A stretch of 64,000 bases of DNA from contig NC_012491.1 of NCBI RefSeq assembly GCF_000010165.1, positions 2,487,501 through 2,551,500 of the forward strand, in the 5' to 3' direction. Source of the DNA: Brevibacillus brevis NBRC 100599. Lineage in GTDB: Bacteria; Bacillota; Bacilli; Brevibacillales; Brevibacillaceae. A model generated the notes under the pieces. That model worked only from the letters and a program-made list of their open reading frames with translations, searched no databases and was not told the origin of the DNA. Below, piece by piece: positions 8,624-16,903 of this stretch; position 1 is the first letter of the stretch, and each line of letters starts with the position of its first letter. The position numbers and the translations under genes were made by a program.

Positions 8624-9853
8624 GTGCAGCTCATCCAACTGAGTGACTGGTTATTGGATATCGCGTTTTTGCTTTACGTGATCTCGTCTATCTTCTTCGC
8701 TGTAGCCGTGACGGGAAAAAACTGGGCAGGGCGTGATCCCAAACAACATGAAGGGCGCTATGGACGGATTGCGTATTGGTTAGCCGTTATCGGTTTTGTA
8801 GCGCAAACAGGGTATGTGGCTGCTCGCTGGATTGCCGGCGGCCATAGCCCGACGAGTAACATGTTTGAGTTTATGGCATTCTTGGATTACTGTATTATCT
8901 TGGCCTACTTAATTATTTACCGGATTTACAAGCTGACCTCGATTGGTGCGTTTGTCCTTCCGCTTGGGGTCATCATGCTCGCGTATTCGTACGTGTTCCC
9001 GAAGCAAATCACCCCATTGATTCCGTCTTTGCAGAGTTACTGGTTGCATATTCACGTGACTACCGCTGCACTGGGTGAAGGTATTTTGGCGGTTGGTTTT
9101 GCAGCGGGTCTCATGTATTTGATCCGTACCGTTCCGCAGCATATTTCCACCAAAAGCACGAAATGGCTGGAGATCGTGCTGGCTGTGGTTCTGATGCTCG
9201 TTGGATTCATTTTGATGGATTCTACGTTTGCGCGGATGGATCAAAAGACAGTATTTGAGATGAAGAAAGAAGAAATGAATGCAGTGGGTCAGAAGGTAAA
9301 ACCAAAAGTGGAGTACATTCTGCCTGCAATTGTTGCGCCTGCTGATTCAACCATCATCAAGGAAGGCCCAATGTCACCACTCTTTGAGGCGCCTACCTGG
9401 ATGGAAGGAAAAGACGCCGCACGCAAATTGAACACGATGCTGTGGTCAGTCCTGACAGGGGCAATTTTGTATGGCGGCTTGCGTTTAATTTTCCGAAAAC
9501 GATTAGGGGCTGCTATCAAGCCTTCAGTTGAGGGCGTCGATCCGGAGCTTCTGGACGAAATCAGTTATCGAGCAATCAGTATCGGATATCCGGTGTTTAC
9601 TCTCGGGGCCCTTATCTTTGCGATGATTTGGGCAGAAGAGGCATGGGGACGATTCTGGGGGTGGGACCCGAAGGAAGTATGGGCATTAGTTGTCTGGCTC
9701 TTCTACAGTGCCTACCTGCACTTGCGTCTATCCAGAGGATGGATCGGTGCAAAATCAGCATGGATGTCCGTCATCGGCTTTGTCATTATTTTGATTACAC
9801 TGGTCGTGGTCAATCTGGTCATTGCTGGTCTGCACTCTTACGCTGGGGTGTAG
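8624..9853 (+). CDS. resC: cytochrome c biogenesis protein ResC (CcsA type)
   Basis: A 409-residue polytopic membrane protein of the CcsA/CcmC haem-handling family. The tryptophan-rich WWD-type motif is clear near the C terminus (WGRFWGWDPKEVWALVVW), and conserved histidines occur in HIHVTTAALGEG and at the C-terminal HSYAG. It works with ResB to deliver and attach haem to apocytochrome c. A ~70-residue charged loop (around 205-270) separates two membrane blocks. GTG start at 8624 with GGGGGT upstream, 24 bases after resB. A terminator at 9864-9890 separates it from resD. Confidence 0.93.
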   Translation: MQLIQLSDWLLDIAFLLYVISSIFFAVAVTGKNWAGRDPKQHEGRYGRIAYWLAVIGFVAQTGYVAARWIAGGHSPTSNMFEFMAFLDYCIILAYLIIYRIYKLTSIGAFVLPLGVIMLAYSYVFPKQITPLIPSLQSYWLHIHVTTAALGEGILAVGFAAGLMYLIRTVPQHISTKSTKWLEIVLAVVLMLVGFILMDSTFARMDQKTVFEMKKEEMNAVGQKVKPKVEYILPAIVAPADSTIIKEGPMSPLFEAPTWMEGKDAARKLNTMLWSVLTGAILYGGLRLIFRKRLGAAIKPSVEGVDPELLDEISYRAISIGYPVFTLGALIFAMIWAEEAWGRFWGWDPKEVWALVVWLFYSAYLHLRLSRGWIGAKSAWMSVIGFVIILITLVVVNLVIAGLHSYAGV

Positions 9854-9863
9854 AAATTCCTCG

Positions 9864-9890
9864 AAAAGCTGGTTTTACCACCAGCTTTTT
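9864..9890 (+). terminator. intrinsic terminator between resC and resD
   Basis: AAAAGCTGGT (9864-9873) pairs with ACCAGCTTTT (9879-9888) and runs into Ts. It suggests that resDE is at least partly transcribed separately from resABC. Confidence 0.8.
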
Positions 9891-9941
9891 GGACTATCTT
9901 CTAACAGTTTTACGATAATATGAGAGCAAGAGGTGTTCCAG

Positions 9942-10658
9942 ATGGAGAAAATGGCACGTATTCTCGTTGTAGACGATGAAGAGCGCATTCGCAGACTTCT
10001 GAAAATGTACTTGGAAAGAGAAAACTTCCTGATTGATGAAGCAGATAATGGAGAGCAAGCTGTCGAAATGGCTGTGGGAAGTGACTATGATATCATTTTG
10101 CTCGACTTGATGCTGCCAGGTATGGACGGGATCGAGGTATGCCAGCGTGTTCGTGAATTCAAGGCAACCCCTATTATTATGCTGACGGCAAAAGGGGAAG
10201 AAACGAACCGCGTTCACGGGTTTGAGGCAGGGGTAGACGATTATGTCGTGAAACCGTTCAGCCCACGTGAGGTCATGTACCGGGTAAAAGCGATTCTTCG
10301 TCGTTCTTCGGCAACAGCGTATTTGAAGACAGAGACATTCAACAGTCATTCTGTTCTTGTTTTCCCGGAATTGACCATTGACCACGATGCACACAAAGTC
10401 ATCGCAAGTGGCCAAGAGGTGAGCCTGACCCCAAAAGAATATGAGCTGCTGCACTACCTGGCATTGTCGCCGGATAAAGTGTTTACGCGTGAAGAACTGT
10501 TGAAAGATGTGTGGCACTATGAATTCTTTGGCGATTTGCGTACGGTGGACACGCATATCAAGCGTCTCCGCGAAAAATTGAACCGTGTCTCTCCACAAGC
10601 AGCCAATATGATCGCCACGGTTTGGGGCGTCGGATACAAGCTAGAGGTGCCAAAGTAA
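9942..10658 (+). CDS. resD: response regulator ResD (OmpR family)
   Basis: A 238-residue two-component regulator. The receiver domain has acidic residues DDE near the N terminus, the phospho-acceptor Asp in IILLDLMLPGMDG (~residue 53), Thr in MLTAKG and Lys in VVKPFSP. The C-terminal winged helix contains LTPKEYELLHYLA and VDTHIKRLREKL. In Bacillus, ResD activates respiration, cytochrome maturation and anaerobic genes. The start is the ATG at 9942, 7 bases behind AGAGGTG; a GTG at 9933 lies within that site. resE follows after one base. Confidence 0.95.
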   Translation: MEKMARILVVDDEERIRRLLKMYLERENFLIDEADNGEQAVEMAVGSDYDIILLDLMLPGMDGIEVCQRVREFKATPIIMLTAKGEETNRVHGFEAGVDDYVVKPFSPREVMYRVKAILRRSSATAYLKTETFNSHSVLVFPELTIDHDAHKVIASGQEVSLTPKEYELLHYLALSPDKVFTREELLKDVWHYEFFGDLRTVDTHIKRLREKLNRVSPQAANMIATVWGVGYKLEVPK

Positions 10659-10659
10659 A

Positions 10660-12444
10660 GTGGACGTTATTTTTCGCAGTGTAGTCGGAAAGCTATGGAT
10701 GACGATTATTGCTTTATTTGCTCTCGTCTTGACGATCTTCAGTTTGTTGCTCGTTCAATCCTTTGACAGCTTTTATAGCAATCGGCAGTCCAAGAATTTG
10801 CATGATCTGGCAGATGGTATCGCAGTCGGTTTGGCGCAAAGTCCAGATATGACAGCCGCTATGGAGATGGCTTCCAGGTTTGGCTTGGTCCATCATACGG
10901 GCATGGTCATTCTAGATGAAAAAGGAAAGCAAGTCAGTATGAGCGAAGGGGCTGGGCTTCCTCGTATTCCAATAAACCTTTTGCTCCAAAATCCTGCATT
11001 GGGTTTGACTGATGCGCTGGCAGGCAAGCATCCAGCAACCAAAACGATATATATTGATGTGAATAAATCCGCTGACCGTACAAATAACAAGCATGAACTT
11101 CTTGCGGTTGCTGTTCCTTTAGAAATGGGAGCAGGGAAAACGGGCGCAGTGGTCATGTATCAGGCGATTGAAGATTTTGATGATACGGTTAGGGAAGTCA
11201 GATTTTTAATCTTTGTGGTTGGCGTCATCGGATTTGTCTCTACCACTGTATTCGCCTTTTTCCTCTCATCGCGTATTGCGACTCCATTACGTCAGATGAA
11301 AGAAACGGCGCATCGCATTGCGGAAGGAGACTTTCATGCTGAAATCCCGATCAGGACCCAAGACGAGACTGGTGAACTGGCGGCGTCGTTTAACACGATG
11401 GCAAGCAAGCTCAATCAGTTAGTCGATGCACTGTCCAAAGAGAAGGAGCAGCTGGCGAGCGTTCTTAGAAGCATGGTAGATGGTGTTGTGATGATAGATG
11501 CGAACGGTAAGCTGGCCGTAACGAATCCGCCAGCGGAACGATTTTTGCGAGATTGGGATTTCGAGCATTCGGATGAGCCTGTGCCGCTGTTCCCGTTCTA
11601 TCAGCAGGTTTTGCAAACCGGACAGGAAGTGACAGAGGATATCCCTGTTCAAGGGCGGATATGGTCTGTTGTCATGGTACCTTTGAACGATAAGGATCAA
11701 ATCCGTGGAGCGGTTGCTGTTCTTCGAGACATCACGCAGGAGCGTAAGCTGGATAAGATGCGTAATGATTTCGTGGCAAACGTATCCCATGAGCTGCGAA
11801 CACCTCTATCCATGTTGCAAGGGTACAGTGAAGCGATTGTGGATGATATCGTTGCGACACCGGAAGAGCATAAGGAATTGGCGCAGATTATCTATGATGA
11901 GTCAGCGCGTATGACCAAGCTGGTGAATGAATTGCTTAGCCTGGCACGGATGGAAGCGGGGCATGTTGAATTGTTCCAGGAGACGATGGAGCTGCGCCCA
12001 TATTTGGAGCGCATTCAACGTAAATTCACCAATCTGGCGAGAGAACGCGAAATCCATCTCTTCCTTGAAATATCGACGACGCATACCCATGTGCTCATTG
12101 ATCCTGATCGTATGGAGCAAGTGCTAACGAACTTGATCGATAATGCGCTGCGACATACGCCAAGTGGGGGAAGCGTCACCATTCGGGCTCGCGGGGATAA
12201 AACATTGCTGGTTGAGATCAGCGATACAGGCAGTGGCATCCCACAAGAAGATTTGCCGTTTGTTTTTGAGCGATTCTATAAAGCTGACAAGGCTCGTACA
12301 CGTGGACGACTTGGTGGGACTGGTCTTGGACTAGCCATTGCGAAAAACCTAGTCGAAGCACATGGGGGCACCATTAATGTGCAAAGTAAACTGGGTGAGG
12401 GAACGACTTTTACAATCGCCTTGATGCTGCATAAAAACAAATAG
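10660..12444 (+). CDS. resE: sensor histidine kinase ResE
   Basis: A 594-residue membrane sensor kinase, partner of ResD. Order: TM1 (~12-35), extracytoplasmic sensor region (~36-175), TM2 (~178-200), HAMP linker (~200-255), PAS-like domain (SMVDGVVMIDANGKLAVTN, ~270-360), HisKA with the phosphorylated His in NVSHELRTPL, and HATPase with N box (NLIDNALRHT), G1 (DTGSGIP) and G2 (GGTGLGLAI). The GTG start at 10660 lies 1 base past resD. The HAD gene 14 bases downstream is probably co-transcribed. Confidence 0.95.
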   Translation: MDVIFRSVVGKLWMTIIALFALVLTIFSLLLVQSFDSFYSNRQSKNLHDLADGIAVGLAQSPDMTAAMEMASRFGLVHHTGMVILDEKGKQVSMSEGAGLPRIPINLLLQNPALGLTDALAGKHPATKTIYIDVNKSADRTNNKHELLAVAVPLEMGAGKTGAVVMYQAIEDFDDTVREVRFLIFVVGVIGFVSTTVFAFFLSSRIATPLRQMKETAHRIAEGDFHAEIPIRTQDETGELAASFNTMASKLNQLVDALSKEKEQLASVLRSMVDGVVMIDANGKLAVTNPPAERFLRDWDFEHSDEPVPLFPFYQQVLQTGQEVTEDIPVQGRIWSVVMVPLNDKDQIRGAVAVLRDITQERKLDKMRNDFVANVSHELRTPLSMLQGYSEAIVDDIVATPEEHKELAQIIYDESARMTKLVNELLSLARMEAGHVELFQETMELRPYLERIQRKFTNLAREREIHLFLEISTTHTHVLIDPDRMEQVLTNLIDNALRHTPSGGSVTIRARGDKTLLVEISDTGSGIPQEDLPFVFERFYKADKARTRGRLGGTGLGLAIAKNLVEAHGGTINVQSKLGEGTTFTIALMLHKNK

Positions 12445-12458
12445 GAGTGTAGAGAGAA

Positions 12459-13589
12459 ATGATCAAAACGATCTTATTTGATGTTGACGGGGTTATGTTG
12501 AGTGAAGAGCGATACTTTGATGCTTCTGCATTGACAGTGTGGGAATTTTTGTACAGCCCACAGTATGTAGGGCTTGCAGGCGAGGAATTCACAGCTTCTC
12601 CAGAAGAAGCGCAAATCAGACGAGTGCGCGAGCAAGTTTTCGCTCACGATGAAGTGCTAAACTTTATCAAGTCACGTGGAATCAACTCCAACTGGGACAT
12701 GGTTTTCCTCGCGTTTTCCTATCAGTTGATTCGTTTGATTGAAGTGGTTAAAACGCAAGTTCCAGAAGCAACGAGCCTTCTTGTCGAACAAATTGATCGA
12801 CCGCAACTGGCAAAAGTGAAAGAGTGGGCTGCCACTTATGCGCCTGATTTCCAAGTAGACTACGCAGCGTTCACCGCTGATTTTGCCAAAGGTTCTGCAC
12901 AAAAAGCAGAAATGCTGCTCTACTTGAACCAGATTGCAAAAGAGCGTTGCGGTATTGCAACAGAAATGTTCTCTCGCAATAGTGATCTATGGCAGTTGAT
13001 TCAAAAGACATTTCAAGAATGGTATCTCGGTGACGAACGTGTGGCGGCATCGATTGGGCGTGAGACCATGCAGCCAGGCAAGAAGGGCTTCTTGGCAGAC
13101 GAGATTCCGATTGTACCACCTGCAGAAATGGTCGAGTTGTTCCGCACGTTAAAAGAAAAAGGATACACACTGGGAATTGGAACAGGGCGTCCTACCATTG
13201 AGACGCATGTTCCCCTCAGTGAGATGAACATACTGGAATGGTTTGACCCGAACCGTGTCGTAACTGCCTCTCACGTACTCGATGCGGAAGAAGCATTTCC
13301 TAGCTTTGCGCCGATGTCCAAGCCACACCCTTATTGCTATGTAAAAGGGTTGCTCGGACTCGATGCACCGATTAGCGATGCTGTCCATTTTTCACTACCA
13401 ATCGAAAATGGAGAAGAGGTGCTGATCGTCGGCGATTCACTCGCTGATTTTCTAGCGGCTCGCTCAATCGGTTGCAAGTTTGCAGCGACATTGACTGGAC
13501 TGTCTGGTCAAGATGCGCGCAGCAAGTTTGAAGAGGAAAAAGCAGATTTTATTCTCGATGATGTGCGCGATATCCTTTCCATTCTGTAG
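12459..13589 (+). CDS. HAD-superfamily hydrolase, function unknown
   Basis: A 376-residue protein of the haloacid dehalogenase superfamily. Motif I is FDVDGVM (residues ~7-13, nucleophile Asp and general acid Asp); the C-terminal motif IV is GDSLADFLAA (~329-338), with GTGRP a likely motif II Thr region and a Lys in SKPHPYC. Residues ~20-210 form a large, mostly helical cap. It is longer than typical phosphoglycolate phosphatases and I cannot name a substrate. Coupling to resE (14-base gap, GGAGTG site) suggests co-expression; in B. subtilis the sigX-rsiX pair follows resE. Confidence 0.75.
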   Translation: MIKTILFDVDGVMLSEERYFDASALTVWEFLYSPQYVGLAGEEFTASPEEAQIRRVREQVFAHDEVLNFIKSRGINSNWDMVFLAFSYQLIRLIEVVKTQVPEATSLLVEQIDRPQLAKVKEWAATYAPDFQVDYAAFTADFAKGSAQKAEMLLYLNQIAKERCGIATEMFSRNSDLWQLIQKTFQEWYLGDERVAASIGRETMQPGKKGFLADEIPIVPPAEMVELFRTLKEKGYTLGIGTGRPTIETHVPLSEMNILEWFDPNRVVTASHVLDAEEAFPSFAPMSKPHPYCYVKGLLGLDAPISDAVHFSLPIENGEEVLIVGDSLADFLAARSIGCKFAATLTGLSGQDARSKFEEEKADFILDDVRDILSIL

Positions 13590-13591
13590 AT

Positions 13592-13631
13592 AAAAAAACT
13601 CCGCCGTATGTAGAAACGGCGGAGTTTTTTT
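13592..13631. terminator. bidirectional intrinsic terminator
   Basis: A perfect stem (ACTCCGCCGT with ACGGCGGAGT) flanked by seven As and seven Ts serves both the HAD gene (plus) and the convergent small gene (minus). Confidence 0.9.
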
Positions 13632-13905
13632 ATTCCCAACTAATCGATTGCAAGCATTTGAAGCGAAAGGCATGAATCAAAAAGGATTCAATCATGTTGA
13701 GACGGACGATTACTTCGAAGGAACCATCCTCTCGTGAAAAAAACAGGACATCTGTATAGTCTTTGTTCCCTTCAAAATAACGACGAACTTCTTTGACACG
13801 AGCTCGCATGGACTCAGATTTTACGACAATATGGTAGGTAGCATCTTGCTGTGAAATTTGTTCCTTGATCTCGATTTCCTCTTGATTATAGGTGTAATGG
13901 AACAA
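13630..13905 (-). CDS. small protein of unknown function
   Basis: A 91-residue acidic protein without signal peptide or membrane helix; I do not recognise it. It has beta-rich N-terminal sequence with many Glu/Gln (FHYTYNQEEIEIKEQ), then a segment like KDYTDVLFFSREDGSFEVIVR. The start is taken as TTG at 13905, eight bases behind GAGGAGG; the longer frame starting at 13959 would overlap the transporter gene and has no ribosome site. It lies 13 bases downstream of the ArsB/NhaD-type gene and is probably in its operon, ending at a shared terminator. Confidence 0.65.
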   Translation of the reverse strand: MFHYTYNQEEIEIKEQISQQDATYHIVVKSESMRARVKEVRRYFEGNKDYTDVLFFSREDGSFEVIVRLNMIESFLIHAFRFKCLQSISWE

Positions 13906-13918
13906 GAGTGATTCCTCC

Positions 13919-15202
13919 TCACCAAATAAAATAACGTAGATAAACGTAGACATGAGCAATCAAGATAGACAGGATCATTAACGGGAAGGCGATCTTCATA
14001 AAGCTGAAAAAGCCGATATGATGTCCTTCCTTGGCAGCCAAGCCAGCCACAATCACGTTGGCACTAGCCCCAATCAAAGTACCGTTACCACCTAAACACG
14101 CCCCGAGTGCAAGGCTCCACCAAAGCGGCTCCAAATTGGTGATCCCAAGGGAGCCCATTTCCTTGATCATCGGAATCATGGTAGCAACGAATGGGATGTT
14201 GTCAACAAAGGCAGAGGCGATTGCGCTCAACCAGAGGATTAACAGGGAGGTTTTGAGTGAATCTCCACCTGTCAATTTCATCGCTTCATTGGCGAGTTTT
14301 GCAATCACACCAGTTTCAACTAAACCGGAGACGAGAACAAATAGACCAATGAAGAAAAAGATCGTATTCCATTCCACTTTGCTTATCGCATCTTCTAGAT
14401 AGTGTTCTCCTGTTAGCAGAAGTAAGAGAAAAGCACCTGTCAGAGCGATCGTGGCCGATTCTAAATGAAGCGCTCCGTGCAGCATGAAGCCTAGAATCGT
14501 CAGCGCCATGACGGTTAAGGACTTTTTCAGTAAACGGCTGTCGGTAATCTCATCACGCTCATTTAACTGCATGATTTTTGCACTCAACTCAGGTGATGTT
14601 ACTAACTGCTTACGGTATATGAGCACCAAGCAAACAACGGTGACAGCCATAATCACGATGATAATTGGACTCAAATTCACGAGAAACTTCATAAAATCAA
14701 GCTCCGGCACAGAACTGCCAATCATGATATTCGGTGGATCACCGATCAAGGTAGCAGTTCCTCCAGCATTGGAGGCGATAATTTCACTGATTAAAAAAGG
14801 AATCGGATTAAGCTGGAGCTGGCGTGCGATGCTAAACGTCACAGGTACGATGAGAAGTACAGTAGTAACGTTGTCCAAAAAGGCGGAGGCAATGGCCGTG
14901 ATCAAGCTCAGGTAGACGAGGATACGAATCGGTTTGCCCTTTGCGACCTTTGCTGCACGGATGGCTACATACTTGAAAACACCGGTCTGCGCCGTAATGG
15001 CAACCAAGATCATCATCCCAATCAGTAGGCCGAGCGTGTTGAAGTCGATATGGTGAATTGCTTGTTCCTGTGTAATGATCCCGAACAAGACCATGAGAAT
15101 TCCGCCGGACATGGCGACAATGGTTCGATGTAACTTTTCGCTAATAATAAATGCATAGGTAACTAAAAAGATACCAATAGCGAATAATGCCTGATTCGTC
15201 AT
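13919..15202 (-). CDS. ArsB/NhaD-type membrane transporter
   Basis: A 427-residue integral membrane protein of the ion transporter superfamily that includes ArsB, NhaD and the P protein. It has about 11-12 hydrophobic segments in two repeats, each holding a family re-entrant motif: DNVTTVLLIVPVT with ASNAGGTATLIGDPPN in the first half, and DNIPFVATMIPM with CLGGNGTLIGASANV in the second. It probably exchanges Na+/H+ or exports an anion; arsenite specificity cannot be assumed as no arsR/arsC lies nearby. ATG at 15202 with AAGGAGC upstream. The small unknown gene follows on the same strand. Confidence 0.85.
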   Translation of the reverse strand: MTNQALFAIGIFLVTYAFIISEKLHRTIVAMSGGILMVLFGIITQEQAIHHIDFNTLGLLIGMMILVAITAQTGVFKYVAIRAAKVAKGKPIRILVYLSLITAIASAFLDNVTTVLLIVPVTFSIARQLQLNPIPFLISEIIASNAGGTATLIGDPPNIMIGSSVPELDFMKFLVNLSPIIIVIMAVTVVCLVLIYRKQLVTSPELSAKIMQLNERDEITDSRLLKKSLTVMALTILGFMLHGALHLESATIALTGAFLLLLLTGEHYLEDAISKVEWNTIFFFIGLFVLVSGLVETGVIAKLANEAMKLTGGDSLKTSLLILWLSAIASAFVDNIPFVATMIPMIKEMGSLGITNLEPLWWSLALGACLGGNGTLIGASANVIVAGLAAKEGHHIGFFSFMKIAFPLMILSILIAHVYVYLRYFIW

Positions 15203-15270
15203 AAGAAGCTCCTTCCTTGGTGTGCAGAATTATCTTGTCCCATTATAGCTCTAACCAAAATCAGGGTAAA

Positions 15271-15298
15271 GAAAAAGACCCGGCAGAAGGCCAGGTCT
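15271..15298 (-). terminator. intrinsic terminator after serA
   Basis: On the minus strand GACCTGGC and GCCGGGTC form an 8-pair stem followed by TTTTTC, 22 bases past the serA stop. Confidence 0.8.
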
Positions 15299-15319
15299 AT
15301 TCTCTGTGAAAGGGAGAAT

Positions 15320-16903
15320 CTACAGCTCGATTTGTGTAACGCTTTTCACTTCCGCCAGCTCGCCCATCGTATCGAGAAGCTCTGGCGTCAATGGTTTGTC
15401 GACAGAGAGCATCATGATCGCGTCTCCACCGATATCACGGCGTCCTACCTGCATCGTTGCGATGTTCACGCTGTTTTCACCCAAGATGGAACCGACACGT
15501 CCAATCACACCTGGACGGTCATTATGGTGAATGTAGAGCAGATAGCCCTCAGGTGCTACGTCAATCGCAAAGTCGTCAATTTTCACAATACGTGCACCGT
15601 AACCATTGAGTCGCGTTCCAGCCACTGTGCGTGTCTCTTGCGTCGTTTTTAAGCTAACAGTTAGTAAGTTCGTAAAGCCCTTGTTTTGTGCTGTCTTTTG
15701 CTCCGTTACGGTGATGTCTCGCACCTTTGCTAGAATTGGGGCGTTCACATAGTTGACTTCCTCGCCTAGACGGAAGGACAGTACACCTTTGAGGACTGTG
15801 CGAGTCAGCGGGGACGTGTCTACATCCGTCAATTCACCGCTATATTTAATGGAAATTTCCGAAATGGAACCTACTGTCACTTGGGCAAGGAAATGGCCCA
15901 GCTTTTCACCCAACGTAAAGTACGGTTGGACTTTTTCCATCACGTGCGCAGGAATCGAAGGCAAATTCACGGCATTTTTGAATGGCTCGTTACGAAGAAC
16001 CTTCAGGATTTCTTCCGATACGTCTACGGCCACGTTTTCCTGTGCTTCAATGGTCGAAGCTCCCAGATGTGGAGTCGTTACCACTTGAGGCAGACCGACG
16101 AGAGGGTTGTCTACAGGTGGTTCTTCTTCGAAAACATCCAGAGCTGCCCCCGCGACTTTTCCAGTGGTAATCGCCTCGTAGAGAGCCTTCTCGTCAATGA
16201 TTCCCCCGCGAGCGCAGTTGATCAAGCGAACGCCATCTTTCATTTTCGCGAATTCACGCGTGCTGATGATATGGTGGGTTTCTTTTGTCAGCGGAGTATG
16301 GACCGTAATGAAATCTGCTTTGCGGCAAATTTCATCCACAGTTGCGTTAGTTACACCCATTTTTTGCGCACGTTCCTCGGTCATGAAAGGATCGAAGCCC
16401 ATGACGGTCATGCCAAATGCTTTCGCACGCTTCGCAACCTCAGAACCGATACGGCCCATACCGATGACTCCGAGTACTTTGTTGTTCAACTCAACCCCTT
16501 GGAAGCTTTTGCGATCCCATGTACCGTCTACTAGCTTCTTGTGAGCTTGAGGGATGTTACGAGCGACAGCCATCAGCATGGCAAACGAATGCTCTGCGGT
16601 GGAGATGGTGTTGCCGTCCGGAGCGTTGATGACCGGAATACCTGCTTGGGTGGCAGCGTTGATATCAATGTTATCGACCCCAACACCCGCGCGACCGACT
16701 GCCTTCAGCCTTTTGCCGGCAGAAAGTACTTCTGCTGTTACTTGGGTTTGGCTGCGTACGAGGAGTGCATCGTAGTCGCCAATCACATCGATCAGTTCAG
16801 CAGGGGAGAGGTTTGTTTGACGAACAACTTCTACATCAGAAGCGTCCAAGAGCTGTTGAATTCCAAATTCGCTAAGTGGGTCAGTAATGAGTACTTTATA
16901 CAT
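15320..16903 (-). CDS. serA: D-3-phosphoglycerate dehydrogenase
   Basis: A 527-residue PGDH, first enzyme of serine synthesis (3-phosphoglycerate to 3-phosphohydroxypyruvate). The Rossmann motif GVIGMGRIGSEVAKRA (~residues 141-156), the catalytic Arg in NCARGGIIDE, and His in TPHLGAST are present. An intervening ASB domain and a C-terminal ACT domain (DRPGVIGRVGSIL, ~455-527) match the long PGDH class seen in B. subtilis. The ATG at 16903 is preceded by CAGGAGGTG and overlaps the aminotransferase stop by 8 bases. It lies in an operon controlled by a serine T-box. Confidence 0.95.
   Translation of the reverse strand: MYKVLITDPLSEFGIQQLLDASDVEVVRQTNLSPAELIDVIGDYDALLVRSQTQVTAEVLSAGKRLKAVGRAGVGVDNIDINAATQAGIPVINAPDGNTISTAEHSFAMLMAVARNIPQAHKKLVDGTWDRKSFQGVELNNKVLGVIGMGRIGSEVAKRAKAFGMTVMGFDPFMTEERAQKMGVTNATVDEICRKADFITVHTPLTKETHHIISTREFAKMKDGVRLINCARGGIIDEKALYEAITTGKVAGAALDVFEEEPPVDNPLVGLPQVVTTPHLGASTIEAQENVAVDVSEEILKVLRNEPFKNAVNLPSIPAHVMEKVQPYFTLGEKLGHFLAQVTVGSISEISIKYSGELTDVDTSPLTRTVLKGVLSFRLGEEVNYVNAPILAKVRDITVTEQKTAQNKGFTNLLTVSLKTTQETRTVAGTRLNGYGARIVKIDDFAIDVAPEGYLLYIHHNDRPGVIGRVGSILGENSVNIATMQVGRRDIGGDAIMMLSVDKPLTPELLDTMGELAEVKSVTQIEL

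Noticed and set aside
15881-16534. 217-codon plus-strand frame opposite serA
   Set aside because: Shadow of serA; no ribosome site and Cys/His/Arg-rich composition typical of antisense frames.
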